From the NCBI RefSeq assembly GCF_024586455.1, contig NC_065921.1:90456061-90520060 (forward strand): 64,000 bases of DNA. Reading direction: 5' to 3'. Of the stretch, positions 25,068 through 36,629 are shown piece by piece (the first letter of the stretch is position 1; each line of letters begins with the position of its first letter). Origin of the DNA: Bactrocera neohumeralis (Eukaryota; Arthropoda; Insecta; Diptera; Tephritidae). Position numbers and translations under genes: made by a program. Below the pieces are notes generated by a model that worked only from the letters and a program-made list of their open reading frames with translations, ran no database searches and had not been told where the DNA came from.

Positions 25068-25754
25068 TTATTTAAGTGGAGTGATAGAAGTAATCTGGTG
25101 GTAGAATGCTACACATTTAAATACTTACCTAATAACCAGTGGATCTAAAAAACATGTATTTTTCCTACTTATTTGGATGGATTGAAAAAAAAAACATCAC
25201 TGCTTCCCTTTTTTCAATTTGTTAATTATTAATTTTTTGATTAATTGTTGCCGATTTTCTTTATTTAGAAGAATCGCAAATAAATTATACATACAGATGT
25301 ATAATATTAAATAACAATAAATATACACATATGTATACACAGTTCTGTTCATATACGAGTACATATAGTATCGTAGCCGAGAATATCAGAACATATGTAT
25401 GTATATAACTATAAGATATAATGAGAAAAATCTTTTGTTATAATGGTTTTAACACTTTAAGAAATCATGATTGTGATTAATCAGTTAATAAAAATTGAAG
25501 ATATCTGCACTCAAGAATTAGAAAATTGTTTTTTTTTTAGCAGTGTTATATGTTTTGTTGTATGTATTGATATAGAAATCCTAGTATTGATACTACTCTT
25601 CCTACTTTTACCATCTTACGAAAGGTTAAAAAATTCAAATTACGTAGGGGTGGTTATGGAGTAGAATTTATTTATACATTGCTACAATTTGGGTTTCCTT
25701 GATTTCTAAGCAAATATGGGTCACCTGAGATCAAACACATCTTGAAAAACACGA
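25068..25754. other. Intergenic, Smurf 3' / ARMT1 copy A 3'
   Basis: Convergent intergenic DNA with AATAAA motifs near 25313-25320 that could serve Smurf. A 65-codon frame at 25467 is low complexity. Nothing else is seen. Confidence 0.45.
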
Positions 25755-27801
25755 TTACATATATTGTTGCCCAAGCGTACTGTGTTCTAGAGAGTCTGGT
25801 GTGGTATTTGGGCAACCACAGTAGTTTTTTTCTATAAACTGTATGGTGCCATATTCACCACTCAGCATCCAATCTTTGTTCTTTTTTGCCAAGTCTTCAT
25901 TTTTTCCTGGACTCATGCCACAAATAATTTCAGTTTTTACAATTCGTAAACTACATATATTAGCTGGCTGAAAACCTTTAATGAGAACGTTTTAATTAAG
26001 CTAAATATTTCTATTGTGCCTTTACCCCTAATACAAGTTATGAACGGCTCCGAGGCATCCCAACGAAAATCCCCTATTAGTTTTCTGTAGTTACAGTCAC
26101 CTTTAATAATGATCATATGAGCATGAGTAAGTTTTTCATATAAATCTGGACGTACATCGCGCATTCTGAAGAAAAAAATTTATAAATATGTTTATATGCT
26201 ATATCTGAGTATGTTTATATATGTATGTATTTTCGGTAAGATACTATACCCGTACCTGTAAAATTCATATGGACTTGTCCAAAAATAATCAGCCTCTGCA
26301 ACTTCAAATTTACCTTCATTCAAGTTTTGGAGCCATATTCTGGCGTATTCTTGTGTGCAACGCCCAGCCTGTTTTTTTAATTGTTGAAGAGTCCAAAGGA
26401 AATCTGTGATTGTTGCATCCGTTACAAACCAAGGAACTGCTTTCATGTGAAAACGGACTTTGTCTACCAGTTTCGATTCCAGCAAATAATGAGCCAGTAT
26501 GAAGTCTACAACCAACTCGTAACCAGCGTTGTCGCAAATGAAATCTACTTGTACGGGCTTAGTGTGATCCGCCGATTTAAAAGAATTGATAACCGAAGTT
26601 GTACTATCAATTATTATATTCTTCTCATAAGCTCGTAAGTGCTCAAATGGTCCTTTGCGTTTTACGTTGTATTTTTCTGTGTCAGCAGATATATCGCATT
26701 GATTACCCCAAAGATTAAGCTGCAATATAATTGGGTTAACCGTCCGATGATAATAAATAACGATTATACTGGCAGAATTTAAGCACTAGATTATATCGAA
26801 CGAGTTATATTAAAAACCAAGAGGATTTTAATAAATAAATGTAAACTGTAATATTATATACTTATATGTTACTTTCATATACATACATAAGTATGTATAA
26901 ATTTCTATAATGAGAAGTGTAGGTATTTTAGGAGGAGGGAAATTCGTCCTCTAAAAAATATAAAAAATAATTTTGTATACATATATGTACATATATATGT
27001 ATGTATATATAGAGTTACGTACCCTTAAAAGGAACCGTAATACATCATCAGAAGTCTGCACGGTACGTATTCCAAACAGTATAATTTCTATTGTCGATAA
27101 AAATGCTATTAGGGATTTATGTTTTTTCACAACGTAGTAGTCGAATGCTTTTAAAGTTTTTGTGTTTTCTAAATAGCATATCAAACGGCGAAAAACATAA
27201 CATTCGGCATAAAGAAAGCATGTACTGAAGAAAGTATTTTGCCCTTCCTCAAGATTTAACAGGAAGTTGTTCCAAAATTCTTTATCTGGCTCTATATTTG
27301 GAAGTTGACCAAACTAATTAATGTTTCCACTTTATAAAGATTAGTTTAATATATACCAGCTCCAGAAAATTGATGAAAGGGTCCATCATGCTCCAATCGG
27401 TATTTTAATTGATTTATTCTATAAATTACCTTTGCAAAGTCCCCTCGAGATTCCTGAGTTTTACAATTGTAAAGATTTTCAGAAACTTAAATATTATACT
27501 TGAGTTCTATCAGTATGCCTTTTCATACCTCGCCATTTTGTGACACTAAAATATCCAAATTCTCTGACAAATTAAGGATTATTTCTGCTAAATTATGTGG
27601 AAGTCTGTAGCGCAAGACGAAGTAGGCAAAACTTCTAAAAATAGTTAGAATTCAAACTTTACTGGCATCGTAATTATTATTATTCTCATGTATGTATATC
27701 GAGCTTAACTGCTTGTATCGGGCTGAAATTAGCGAATGCCTTGGGGTTCTTGAATTTAATATACCATATTTAATATCGAATTCGTAGTTTGCACTGGACA
27801 T
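25755..27801 (-). CDS. ARMT1/DUF89 family protein, tandem copy A
   Basis: Homologue of human ARMT1 (C6orf211), a DUF89 metal-dependent protein described both as a damage-control sugar-phosphate phosphatase and as a protein-glutamate methyltransferase. Exons, minus strand: 27710-27801, 27529-27634, 27357-27453, 27023-27291, 26256-26719, 26026-26165, 25755-25975; frame is intact, 462 residues. The core reads NLWGNQCDIS, FICDNAGYELVVDF with the metal-binding Asp-Asn pair, and VPWFVTDATITDF with a second Asp. It ends in a cysteine-containing tail (NYCGCPNTT) not seen in copies B and C. Compared with them, the C-terminal RTVK-type motif is RIVK, LADYL is LAHYL, and GDLNYRK is GDCNYRK. It is the most diverged copy, yet has no stop or frameshift. 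Confidence 0.92.
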
Positions 27802-28569
27802 TTTGAAATCTTCAGTTTGTTTATTTAATTGCCGAAAATTGTTCCGCGACGGACATAGGATCGTTGAAATTATATATGTATATATAAAATATTTGTGCGC
27901 GAATATTCAACTGCAATTAACAATGCATCACATATTCTTTTGACCATTTAACGCAAATTCTTTTGTAATTTTTATTTTTATTTTTTTCTTAAATTAATAT
28001 TTTTATGTTGCTGCATTATTCAATTCTAATAATAAAAAAAAGCTGTTGCTTTTCATGATTGTTTTAAACGATATGTGTTTAATAACGTAAAATTTAAAGT
28101 AAGGTAGAATTAATTGTTGTGCTGAGAAACTTTTGTGTAATGTTTTGACTTTTTCAAATTTTTCAAAACTGTTGCTAAAAGTGGTAAGATCTTCTAAATA
28201 CAGTTGAGGTAAGAGAGTAAAATAGATTGCATTTCTGTGTACATTATTGAAGTTTTTAAATACATATTATTTTAAAAATGTCAAACTTGACACTGAAATG
28301 ATTTAGACTGATAACCTTCAAATAAAGAAAAAGAGGTTGGAAGTGGATTATTTATATATTAAATATTAGTGAAGTGCTAGTGATTGCGTATGACCGATCG
28401 TCTTTAAAGTTTAATTACTTAACTTTGAAAATTTTATATATACGTTGTGTTGGATTGAAAATTTCACAATCTTTTATATTTCCATGCATATTTGAATTTA
28501 CCCAGTATTTGGCATTTTTATTATATGTTTGTTATCTTATACTCAATATAAATCGAATGCAACTTCTTA
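27802..28569. other. Spacer between ARMT1 copies A and B
   Basis: 768 bp of AT-rich DNA from the start of copy A to the end of copy B. It presumably contains the copy A promoter. I see no repeat shared with the other spacers. Confidence 0.45.
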
Positions 28570-30643
28570 TTACGTATCATTTAAATATTTGATTTTGTTT
28601 GCACATTGTATAGTGCCATATTCACCAGTTATCATCCAATCCTTACTTTCTTTTTCTAAAATATCGGATTGCCCTTCTAAAAGTCCACATATCACATCAG
28701 CTTTAACTGTACGTAAACTGCAAATATTTGTCGGCAGAAAACCTGTATGAATAGATAGAAATTTAAAGAGTTGTAACTTTTTTATTTGTTATTAAAATTT
28801 TCACCTCTCAGACATGTATCAAATGATTCTGTGAAATCCCAGGAGAAGTCGCTGATAAGTTTTCGGTAGTTAAGATCGCCTTTGAAAATTACTAAATGTG
28901 ATATAGAAAGCCTTTTATACAAATCTGGATCAATTTCAGACATCCTACGGTGGGTGGGTAAGCAAAATAAATATACACATACGTTTAGCACCAATGAAAA
29001 TAATGAAATTCACCTATAATATTCATAGGGACTTGTCCAGAAATTATTAATATTAGCCACTTCGAATTTATTTTCTACAACAAACTTTTGCCATTTTTTT
29101 CCATACTCTCGTAAAACAGGCGTTGCATGATCCTTCATAAATTGTAAACTCCAACGAAAGTCATTGATAGTTGCATCTGATATAAACCAAGGTATAGCTT
29201 TTAAGTTAAATCGAACTTTGTCAGCTAATTTACTTTCGATTAAATAGTCGGCGAGTATGAAATCGGTAAAAAGTTCATAACCAGCATTATCACAAATAAA
29301 TTCAATAACAATGTTATTTCGCCGGTCTGCTGATTTCAAAATTTCAATAACTTGAGAGCTTTCGTCAATAATGACTCTTTTATCCAAGTTTTTAACAAGT
29401 TCGAATGGATTTCCATTAAGTTTTACTTCTTTACCCGAAGATATGGACAAATCACAGCGGTTTCCCCATAAATTGAGCTGAAATGTTATTATGAAATAAA
29501 TTAAAAACTTATATAAATTGATGTTATATGTGTTAAACCTTCAATAAAATTTGTAAATTATCATCGGATATACAGGTTTTCATGCTTTCAAGACCATGAA
29601 TAATTTCAAGCATTGGTTCTACGCTAATTACAAAGGCATTTTGCTTGTTTTGTGAAAAATAGTCGTATGCTTTAAGTACTTTATGATTTTCAAAGAAGTA
29701 ATATAAACGTCGGTATATATAGCATTCAGAATATAGCCAACATGCTTTAAAAAATGTGTTTGAGTCATCGTCCAGGTCGTTAAGAAAACTATTCCAAAGC
29801 CTCTTGTCACCATCTATTAATTGATAAATATCAAAATGTTAACACTAAATAATACAAATATGATTTTACCGATTCCCTCAAATGTTTCCATGACGTGATC
29901 GTTTTCCAGTATACATTTTAATTGTAAAATCTTGTCTACAATAGTAAGGATATCATTTCGCATTACCTGAAAGTGAAAAAATACTTTTAAAAAAACCACA
30001 TAAATTTTAATATTCTACAGATTTTTGAATTTAATCTCATTTACTTTGCAATAAGGTCATTTACTTTGAAATGCAAACATACCTGTGTATGTAGTTATGT
30101 GAAATAATAATTTTTTAGAATGTGAAATGATAAAACTAATTTGAGCAATTTAGATAAATATTAATTAAATTGCGTCCAATTGACATTGACATAATACATT
30201 TTCTTTTTAAGGAAAATATTTAGAAATATACATATTATCCTATTAATAGTATTATTATTATTTTTTAACACGATGGAAAATTACAATTATATATTTAATC
30301 TACTTTTTTCTAAGATATGTGGTAAAAGTTGCAAAGTTCAATTAATATTTTATTTATGAAATTTTATACTAATCCTCGAATACCAACCTCTCCAAACTCA
30401 GCGATTATATTTTCACAGTTATTTGTTATGTCTCCAATAGTATTTTGTAGTATTTGCGGCAATCGGAATTTCATTGTTTTATAGGCAAAACTTCTGTTTT
30501 TATAATGAATGAGTATTAATATTTGTATTTTTAAATTTTGTCATACCATACTGTTTATAACGAGCCGAAAGAAAATTGTGCCTTGGAGTTTTAATATCCA
30601 TGATGTATGACGGGTCCGGTTTACATAAAACTTCACTTGCCAT
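28570..30643 (-). CDS. ARMT1/DUF89 family protein, tandem copy B
   Basis: Second intact member of the array. Exons, minus strand: 30552-30643, 30388-30493, 29870-29966, 29539-29813, 29014-29477, 28805-28944, 28570-28742; product 448 residues. Exon lengths 92/106/97/275/464/140/173 nearly equal those of copies A and C, with the same intron phases. It keeps the DUF89 core: NLWGNRCDLS, FICDNAGYELFTDFILADYL, IPWFISDATINDF, FKGDLNYRKLISDFSWD, and SLRTVKADVICGL, where RTVK fits the RTxK signature. It ends shortly after WMITGEYGTIQ, as human ARMT1 does. It looks functional and is more like copy C than copy A. Confidence 0.93.
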
Positions 30644-31509
30644 TATCCTGTTATTATGGAATTATAATCTAGATGAAAACTTTCAGTTAATACGATCAAT
30701 TCGTAAAGTGACGCAATATGTTTCCTTTATCTCAAGGTGCCCCTTTTCATTAGGGTAAATTAGAGATGCAAGAGATCAATGTTTTGGAACATGATAAATA
30801 TACCTAAGTACATATGTATATGAATATATGCAGTTTTCATTAAATGCTTTATTGAGCATAAATACAATGTTACAATAATGCATTTGTTTTAATTTTTATT
30901 ACCTTTAAGAAACGAATTCGATTTTATTGATATATTAATCGTATTTTTATACTTAGGTAATATAGTTTATTAGATCTTATAGTTAATAGTATGGTGAAAT
31001 ATACCCACAGTATTTTCCACATTTTAGTATGGTAAGATGTACTCAAACGAAAACAGCTGATAGTACCTGAACACTTTTAAAGTTTTTTGCACTAAACCTG
31101 GAAAGAATAACTGTCAGCTGTTTTCGTTAACCAAATTCTTAATTTTTTTTCTCCAAACTCAATATAAAATTCTTGACTAATAGTGAAGAATAGAAAAAAA
31201 CGAATGTGTCAGGAGAATCAGAAGGCATTTTTCATATCGTCGTATTTGCAATGGAATTTTTATTTTTCTCTTAACTCTCTATGAAGCGAGAATTTTACTT
31301 ATTTCAAAGCAATAAAACATCAAACAAAAATTTGGCAGAGTAAATGTAACAATAACAAATAATTTTATTAATAAAAAAAATGTATCTCAATGCATTGTTG
31401 AGTAAAGTGTAATTTTAGAATAAATAGATTTATTTGACTACTTATCTTGTACTGAAATAATAGCCTGGAGATTCTAAAAAGTTCTTCTCAAAGAGCTATC
31501 TTCTGGAAA
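30644..31509. other. Spacer between ARMT1 copies B and C
   Basis: 866 bp, AT-rich, upstream of copy B. Its one distinctive feature is the short inverted repeat at 31046-31128. Both the copy B promoter and the copy C polyadenylation site should lie here. Confidence 0.45.
31046..31128. repeat. 15-bp perfect inverted repeat around 53 bp
   Basis: AACGAAAACAGCTGA at 31046-31060 is the exact reverse complement of 31114-31128. The match continues inward over AGT after one mismatch. The arms enclose CAGCTG E-box cores. It could be the remnant of a small MITE or a hairpin in the upstream region of copy B. Confidence 0.75.
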
Positions 31510-33354
31510 TTACTCCATACTTAAAGAACTTGTTATGGCTGCTTTGTCATAAATGGTTGGTTTACTTATAAATTGTATAGTGCCATACTCTCCAGTTGTC
31601 ATCCAGTTTTGATCAAGTTCAAATACCTTTTCAGCTTGTCCTTCTAATAGGCCACAAATCAAATCAGCTTTTACGGTTCTTAAGCTTACAAAATCCGTTG
31701 GCAGAAAGCCTTTATGACAAATAACAATTGAGTGATGGTCAGTAAAAGTTTATCAACATTAATTTACCTCTTAAACATGTTATAAATTGTTCCGTACAGC
31801 TCCATGAAAAATCCCCAATTAGTTTTCTGTAGTTAAGATCTCCCTTAAAAATAACCAGACGGGATTCCGATAATTTCTGATATAATTCAGGGTTAATGTT
31901 GCACATTCTAAAATAGTAAAGTGCCTTTGATTAGTGAACCGCAATTAAGCATATCTTCGCATTATTACCTATAGTATTCATAAGGGCTTGTCCAAAAATA
32001 ATCCAATGGAGCGATTTCAAATTTTTTATCGTTCAGAAGTTCTTGCCATCTTTCCCCATATTCTTTTAAAATAGGTATAGAGTGATTTTGAAGATAGTAC
32101 AATGTCCAATTTAAATCGTTTATTGTAGCATCGGAAACGAACCAAGGAATAGCTTTTAAATTAAAACGAACTTTTTCCACTAATTTACTTTTTATCAAAT
32201 AATCAGCAAGGACAAAATCAGTGAAAAGTTCATATCCAGCATTGTCACATACGAATTCCACAACAGCTGGTTTATTACTATTTGTGGACTTTAGACATTC
32301 AAAAACCGACTTCGAGTTATCGATGAGAATTTTATTGTCAAAGCTTCGTATAAGATCAAAAGGGTTGTTACCAAGTTGAACCTGCTTTCCAGATGTAATA
32401 GATAGATCACAGCGATTGCCCCACAAATTAAGCTGTTTTATAAATAAATATCATTTTTTTGTCATTAATAAAGTAAAAAATTACCTTAATCATCAGTCGA
32501 AATGAATCATAAGTGATTTCAATACCTTGAAGAACATTCAGAATTTCCTCAATGCATACAACTGAATTAATGAGAGCATTTTGTTTTTGCTTAGCAAAAT
32601 AGTCAAAACTTTTTAAAGTTTTAGAGTTTTCGAAAAATGATGATAATCGGCGATACATATAACACTCAGCGTAAAGCCAGCAAGTTTTAAAAAAACTATT
32701 GTTCTCTTCGTCCATATTTTGTATAAAGCTGTTCCAAATTTCTATATCAGGTTCTAAATAAAGCAATAACATATATGTATGAATATTAACTATTTTGATC
32801 TATAAATGCTTACGTACCATTACCCTCAAAAGGCTCAAGAGCTTTATCAGTTTGAAGTTGGTACTTTAATTTTGATATGGAACCAATAATATTTTTAATT
32901 TCTTCTCGCGAATCCTATAAATGTATCAGATATCAAATACACATAAATAAACATCTGCATATGTATGTACAAAAAATGCATATTTTTGCACATATTTACT
33001 TTCAATAAATAATATATCGCTACTTTCACGAATAATTACTTTTTTAAATGTTTCTAACTACTCACTAACCTCACCGTACTTTGATATCAGCTCATCCTTA
33101 TCTTTTGTTATACTGTCAATTATACTTGTAAGTGTTACTGGTAGTCGCGAGCGCAAAGTATAATAGGCGAAACTCCTGCAAAAGATATTTTTTATTTATA
33201 ATTATGTGTATTTAATCAATTAGTTAAGAGTTAAATAATTAATTTACTGTTTATAGCGGCCACACATTGGAGAGCGTGGAGGGGTATTTAAATTTAAAAT
33301 ACCATATTTGGCGTCAAATTCTGTCGAAGGCGCCTTGGAAGTAGAACTGGACAT
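31510..33354 (-). CDS. ARMT1/DUF89 family protein, tandem copy C
   Basis: Third intact member, first in transcription order. Exons, minus strand: 33248-33354, 33070-33175, 32818-32914, 32485-32753, 31969-32432, 31768-31907, 31510-31709; 460 residues. It carries NLWGNRCDLS, FVCDNAGYELFTDFVLADYL (metal Asp-Asn), IPWFVSDATINDL (second Asp), FKGDLNYRKLIGDFSW and SLRTVKADLICGL with the RTxK motif kept. The N-terminal exon has FDAKYGILN and PRSPMCGRYKQ then SFAYYTLRSRLP, matching the ARMT1 start. The mariner element inserted 487 bp upstream of its ATG may affect its promoter. I infer that this copy and B are closest to the ancestral function. Confidence 0.94.
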
Positions 33355-33841
33355 GCTCCACGGTATCGAATTTTTTTATTTAAAAGATATACGGGGAATG
33401 AATTGTACTTTTGATATAGTATAATATTCGACTAAAAATATAAAAAATACAACAATTTTTTTAAATGTAAACACTATACTTTTTAAACTAACCTTAAATG
33501 TTGATTTAAATCGCAACAAATCTTTTAAGATATTTATAGTTTTTTGACAGATTTTATTTGATATTGGATCATCTGGTTTCCACTATACGTAAACAATAAC
33601 CATATGGGTGAGCTGCAACTAGTAATGCCGTATTAAAAAAATGGAAAAGTTATATTTTAAAACAGAACTGATAAAAAACTATTTAAATAAATAAATATGC
33701 GGTCCTTCATAACAAATTTAGTGCTATCTGTTGGTTGACAGTTTGTTCAACTTTTCTGAAACGCTGATCATTTGCTAGTGTTAGTTCCAAAATATGTTCA
33801 TTAGCCATCACTTAAAACAATATTGAAACAATTAACATATA

Positions 33842-34822
33842 TCGGGTGATTTTTTAAGAGCTTGATAACTTTTTTAAAAAAAAAAAACGCATAAAATTTG
33901 CAAAATCTCATCGGTTCTTTATTTGAAACGTTAGATTGGTTCATGACATTTACTTTTTGAAGATAATTTCATTTAAATGTTGACCGCGGCTGCGTCTTAG
34001 GTGGTCCATTCGGAAAGTCCAATTTTGGGCAACTTTTTCGAGCATTTCGGCCGGAATAGCCCGAATTTCTTCGGAAATGTTGTCTTCCAAAGCTGGAATA
34101 GTTGCTGGCTTATTTCTGTAGACTTTAGACTTGACGTAGCCCCACAAAAAATAGTCTAAAGGCGTTAAATCGCATGATCTTGGTGGCCAACTGCCCATGC
34201 ATCCCGAAAAATGCACTGTTTGGTGTGGTTTGTACGCTGGTGGAATCATTGGACCGTATTTTTTCAAAGATGCTGTTGGACGCAACGTTACGGTGAATGG
34301 CGATCGCTATCGTTCGATGCTAACAAACTTTTTGTTGCCAAAAATGGAAGAACTGAACTTGGTTGACATGTGGTTTCAACAAGATGGCGCTACATGCCAC
34401 ACAGTTCGCGATTCTATGGCCATTTTGAGGGAAAACTTCGGAGAACAATTCATCTCAAGAAATGGACCCGTAAGTTGGCCACCAAGATCATGCGATTTAA
34501 CGCCTTTAGACTATTTTTTGTGGGGCTACGTCAAGTCTAAAGTCTACAGAAATAAGCCAGCAACTATTCCAGCTTTGGAAGACAACATTTCCGAAGAAAT
34601 TCGGGCTATTCCGGCCGAAATGCTCGAAAAAGTTGCCCAAAATTGGACTTTCCGAATGGACCACCCAAGACGCAGCCGCGGTCAACATTTAAATGAAATT
34701 ATCTTCAAAAAGTAAATGTCATGAACCAATCTAACGTTTCAAATAAAGAACCGATGAGATTTTGCAAATTTTATGCGTTTTTTTTTTTTAAAAAGTTATC
34801 AAGCTCTTAAAAAATCACCCGA
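33842..34822. mobile_element. Palindromic mariner (DD41D, rosa-type) derivative
   Basis: The element starts TCGGGTGATTTTTTAAGAGC and ends with its reverse complement, flanked by TA on both sides (33840-33841 and 34823-34824). The left arm 33842-34192 is an inverted copy of the right arm 34473-34822, about 350 bp each. The centre plus right arm (34197-34715, plus strand) encodes the C-terminal 172 residues of a transposase: GGIIGPYFF, WFQQDGATCHT with one catalytic Asp, and LTPLDYFLWGY with the last Asp 41 residues later. The 5' part with the first catalytic Asp is missing. The left arm encodes the same C-terminal end on the minus strand. The copy cannot encode an active enzyme but keeps both termini. 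Confidence 0.93.
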
Positions 34823-36039
34823 TATCTATAAAAATCCACCACGGTTGTACTACTATTACACCACGATGGAAATAATTGTCAAATTCGCAAAACTTTACGA
34901 TTTCTTTTAGTTGAGTGAATTTTCGCACTTTTTATTCCAAAATAATTGTGCAATTATACTTGATTTTATTGGATAAATCGTTATGTACATAAAATGAAAA
35001 TATAATTTGCATCAACAAGAAATTTAAATTTGCACGGTATAGTGAGCTCTGTAGTTTTGTGAAAAATCTATAACATATTGGCGTTTTTTCGACTGGAGTT
35101 TCGGAGGGCGGATATTATTTAGTAATATGGTATTTACATATAAAAAATCTATTGTAAATTATACATATGTATGTCCTCCAAAATGTGAGGGATACACATT
35201 TACAAAAAACCCCTATAGGTTTTCAGATTTTTCTGATCAAAGAATATACATATTACATATGTATGTATTTTATAATTTTAGGCAAATAATATGATTGCAT
35301 TTATATATGTGTGGATGTGTATACATTTACTTATATTGTATTACAAATTACTACCGTTAGAAGAAATATGCAATGGCTCAACTTAGCATTCGGAGAACTC
35401 CATGACCGGATGTACTGAATCGTTCTATAATATAACTTATGTCTTCATTGTGGGAAGTTAGCTAGTATGTAAATATAAATCCGAATGATATTAAGTTAAT
35501 GACGTTATGCTCAGTGCAGTTTACTAAAATCCGACGTATTTTTTCATGTACATATCTATAATGTGTTAGTTCTGTTTAACAATTGTAGTTTTATATTCTA
35601 CCATAAGGAAACAAAGTAATGTACTGTAAAAGACCCAGCATAAAAGACAATGGCAGGGTTACTATATATTGGAAACTCTAAAATTGCATTCAAATTATTT
35701 TGATGACGGTCAGGAATACGAAACTGTCTATTCGAGAGCACGCGCACAATTATTTCTCAGGTGCTTTCCACCGCTACATAAACAATCCATTTAAATTAAT
35801 TAATTTTTTTTTTAAATTTCTTAAACAACTGTTTTTCAGAAGTACAGGTATATAAAGCCAGCGTTAAAAGAAAGTGTACAACACTTGTTTATTACATTGC
35901 TTGTTTTATTTCAGTTTTTGCTAAGTGATATAATGTAACTATTTACATTTTTTTAAATGGTGTTTAATACTCTTCAAATTGATGAAAAAACAAAAACAAA
36001 ATTCTTACAACAATATGAAAGCCTAAAATAGGTCATACT
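34823..36039. other. Intergenic AT-rich DNA
   Basis: 1.2 kb with microsatellite tracts and no gene. A TTAAAAGAAAGTGTACAA segment at 35864-35881 resembles TCAAAAGAAAGTATACAA at 36048-36065, which suggests a Tc1-like element end region nearby. Confidence 0.4.
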
Positions 36040-36290
36040 TCTGCCGTCAAAAGAAAGTATACAAAATAACAATAAATGATGGAAACATATTTTTCGTACT
36101 TTGTATGTTTTCCATTTGCTCTAATTATGACTTGCACACGTCGCGACATTGAATTGAGAAGATTTTCTGTTACTTCCGGTAACAGAAAATCTTCTTGTCA
36201 TTCTTCTGCAATGACAACATTTTCTATCCAAATTGGAACTATCTTCAAAACTCTTCCTTTTAAGAATGGAGAAATCCTACCGATTAATAA
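36040..36290 (-). pseudogene. Tc1-like transposase C-terminal relic
   Basis: The minus strand reads ENLLNSMSRRVQVIIRANG then KHTKY, the typical end of Tc1-family transposases (ENL...SMPRR...I...G..TKY). Upstream it reads through PFLKGRVLKIVPIW and meets a stop near 36203. No DDE triad is present. Inside it is a 17-bp inverted repeat (36157-36173 / 36179-36195) with a 5-bp loop. Non-functional. Confidence 0.7.
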
Positions 36291-36319
36291 TCTTTTTGGA
36301 TTTTTTTTAGATCGAAATT

Positions 36320-36521
36320 GCGGCCGCAATCGTGGACATCGTACAGGAACTTTTTTACGTGCCATCTCAACAATTTATTTAACTATTATACACCCACTAA
36401 ATAAACATAAAAATTCTTTTGCGGCCGCAATCGTGGACATCGTACAGGAACTTTTTTACGTGTCATCTCAACAATTTATTTAACTATTATACACCCACTA
36501 AATAAACATAAAAATTCTTTT
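36320..36521. repeat. Tandem duplication of a 101-bp unit
   Basis: Two adjacent copies, 36320-36420 and 36421-36521, each start GCGGCCGCAATCGTGGACAT and end AAAAATTCTTTT. I see one substitution, GTGCCATC against GTGTCATC. On the minus strand the unit contains an ATG followed by ARKKVPVRCPRLRP, a basic N-terminal-like peptide next to the Tc1 relic. The duplication is therefore probably in the 5' part of a deleted Tc1-like element. Confidence 0.9.
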
Positions 36522-36629
36522 GTATTCAGTATAAATCTTTTTAAAATTAAAAAAACTGGACCGGTTAGTTAATTTAAACATTACAAAAAAATCGTAAAAT
36601 CAGTGATTGTTCGAAAGGGCACACTAAGG

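Noticed and set aside
36320..36521. CRISPR-like or satellite array
   Set aside because: Only two adjacent 101-bp units without spacers, in a eukaryotic genome; a simple tandem duplication.
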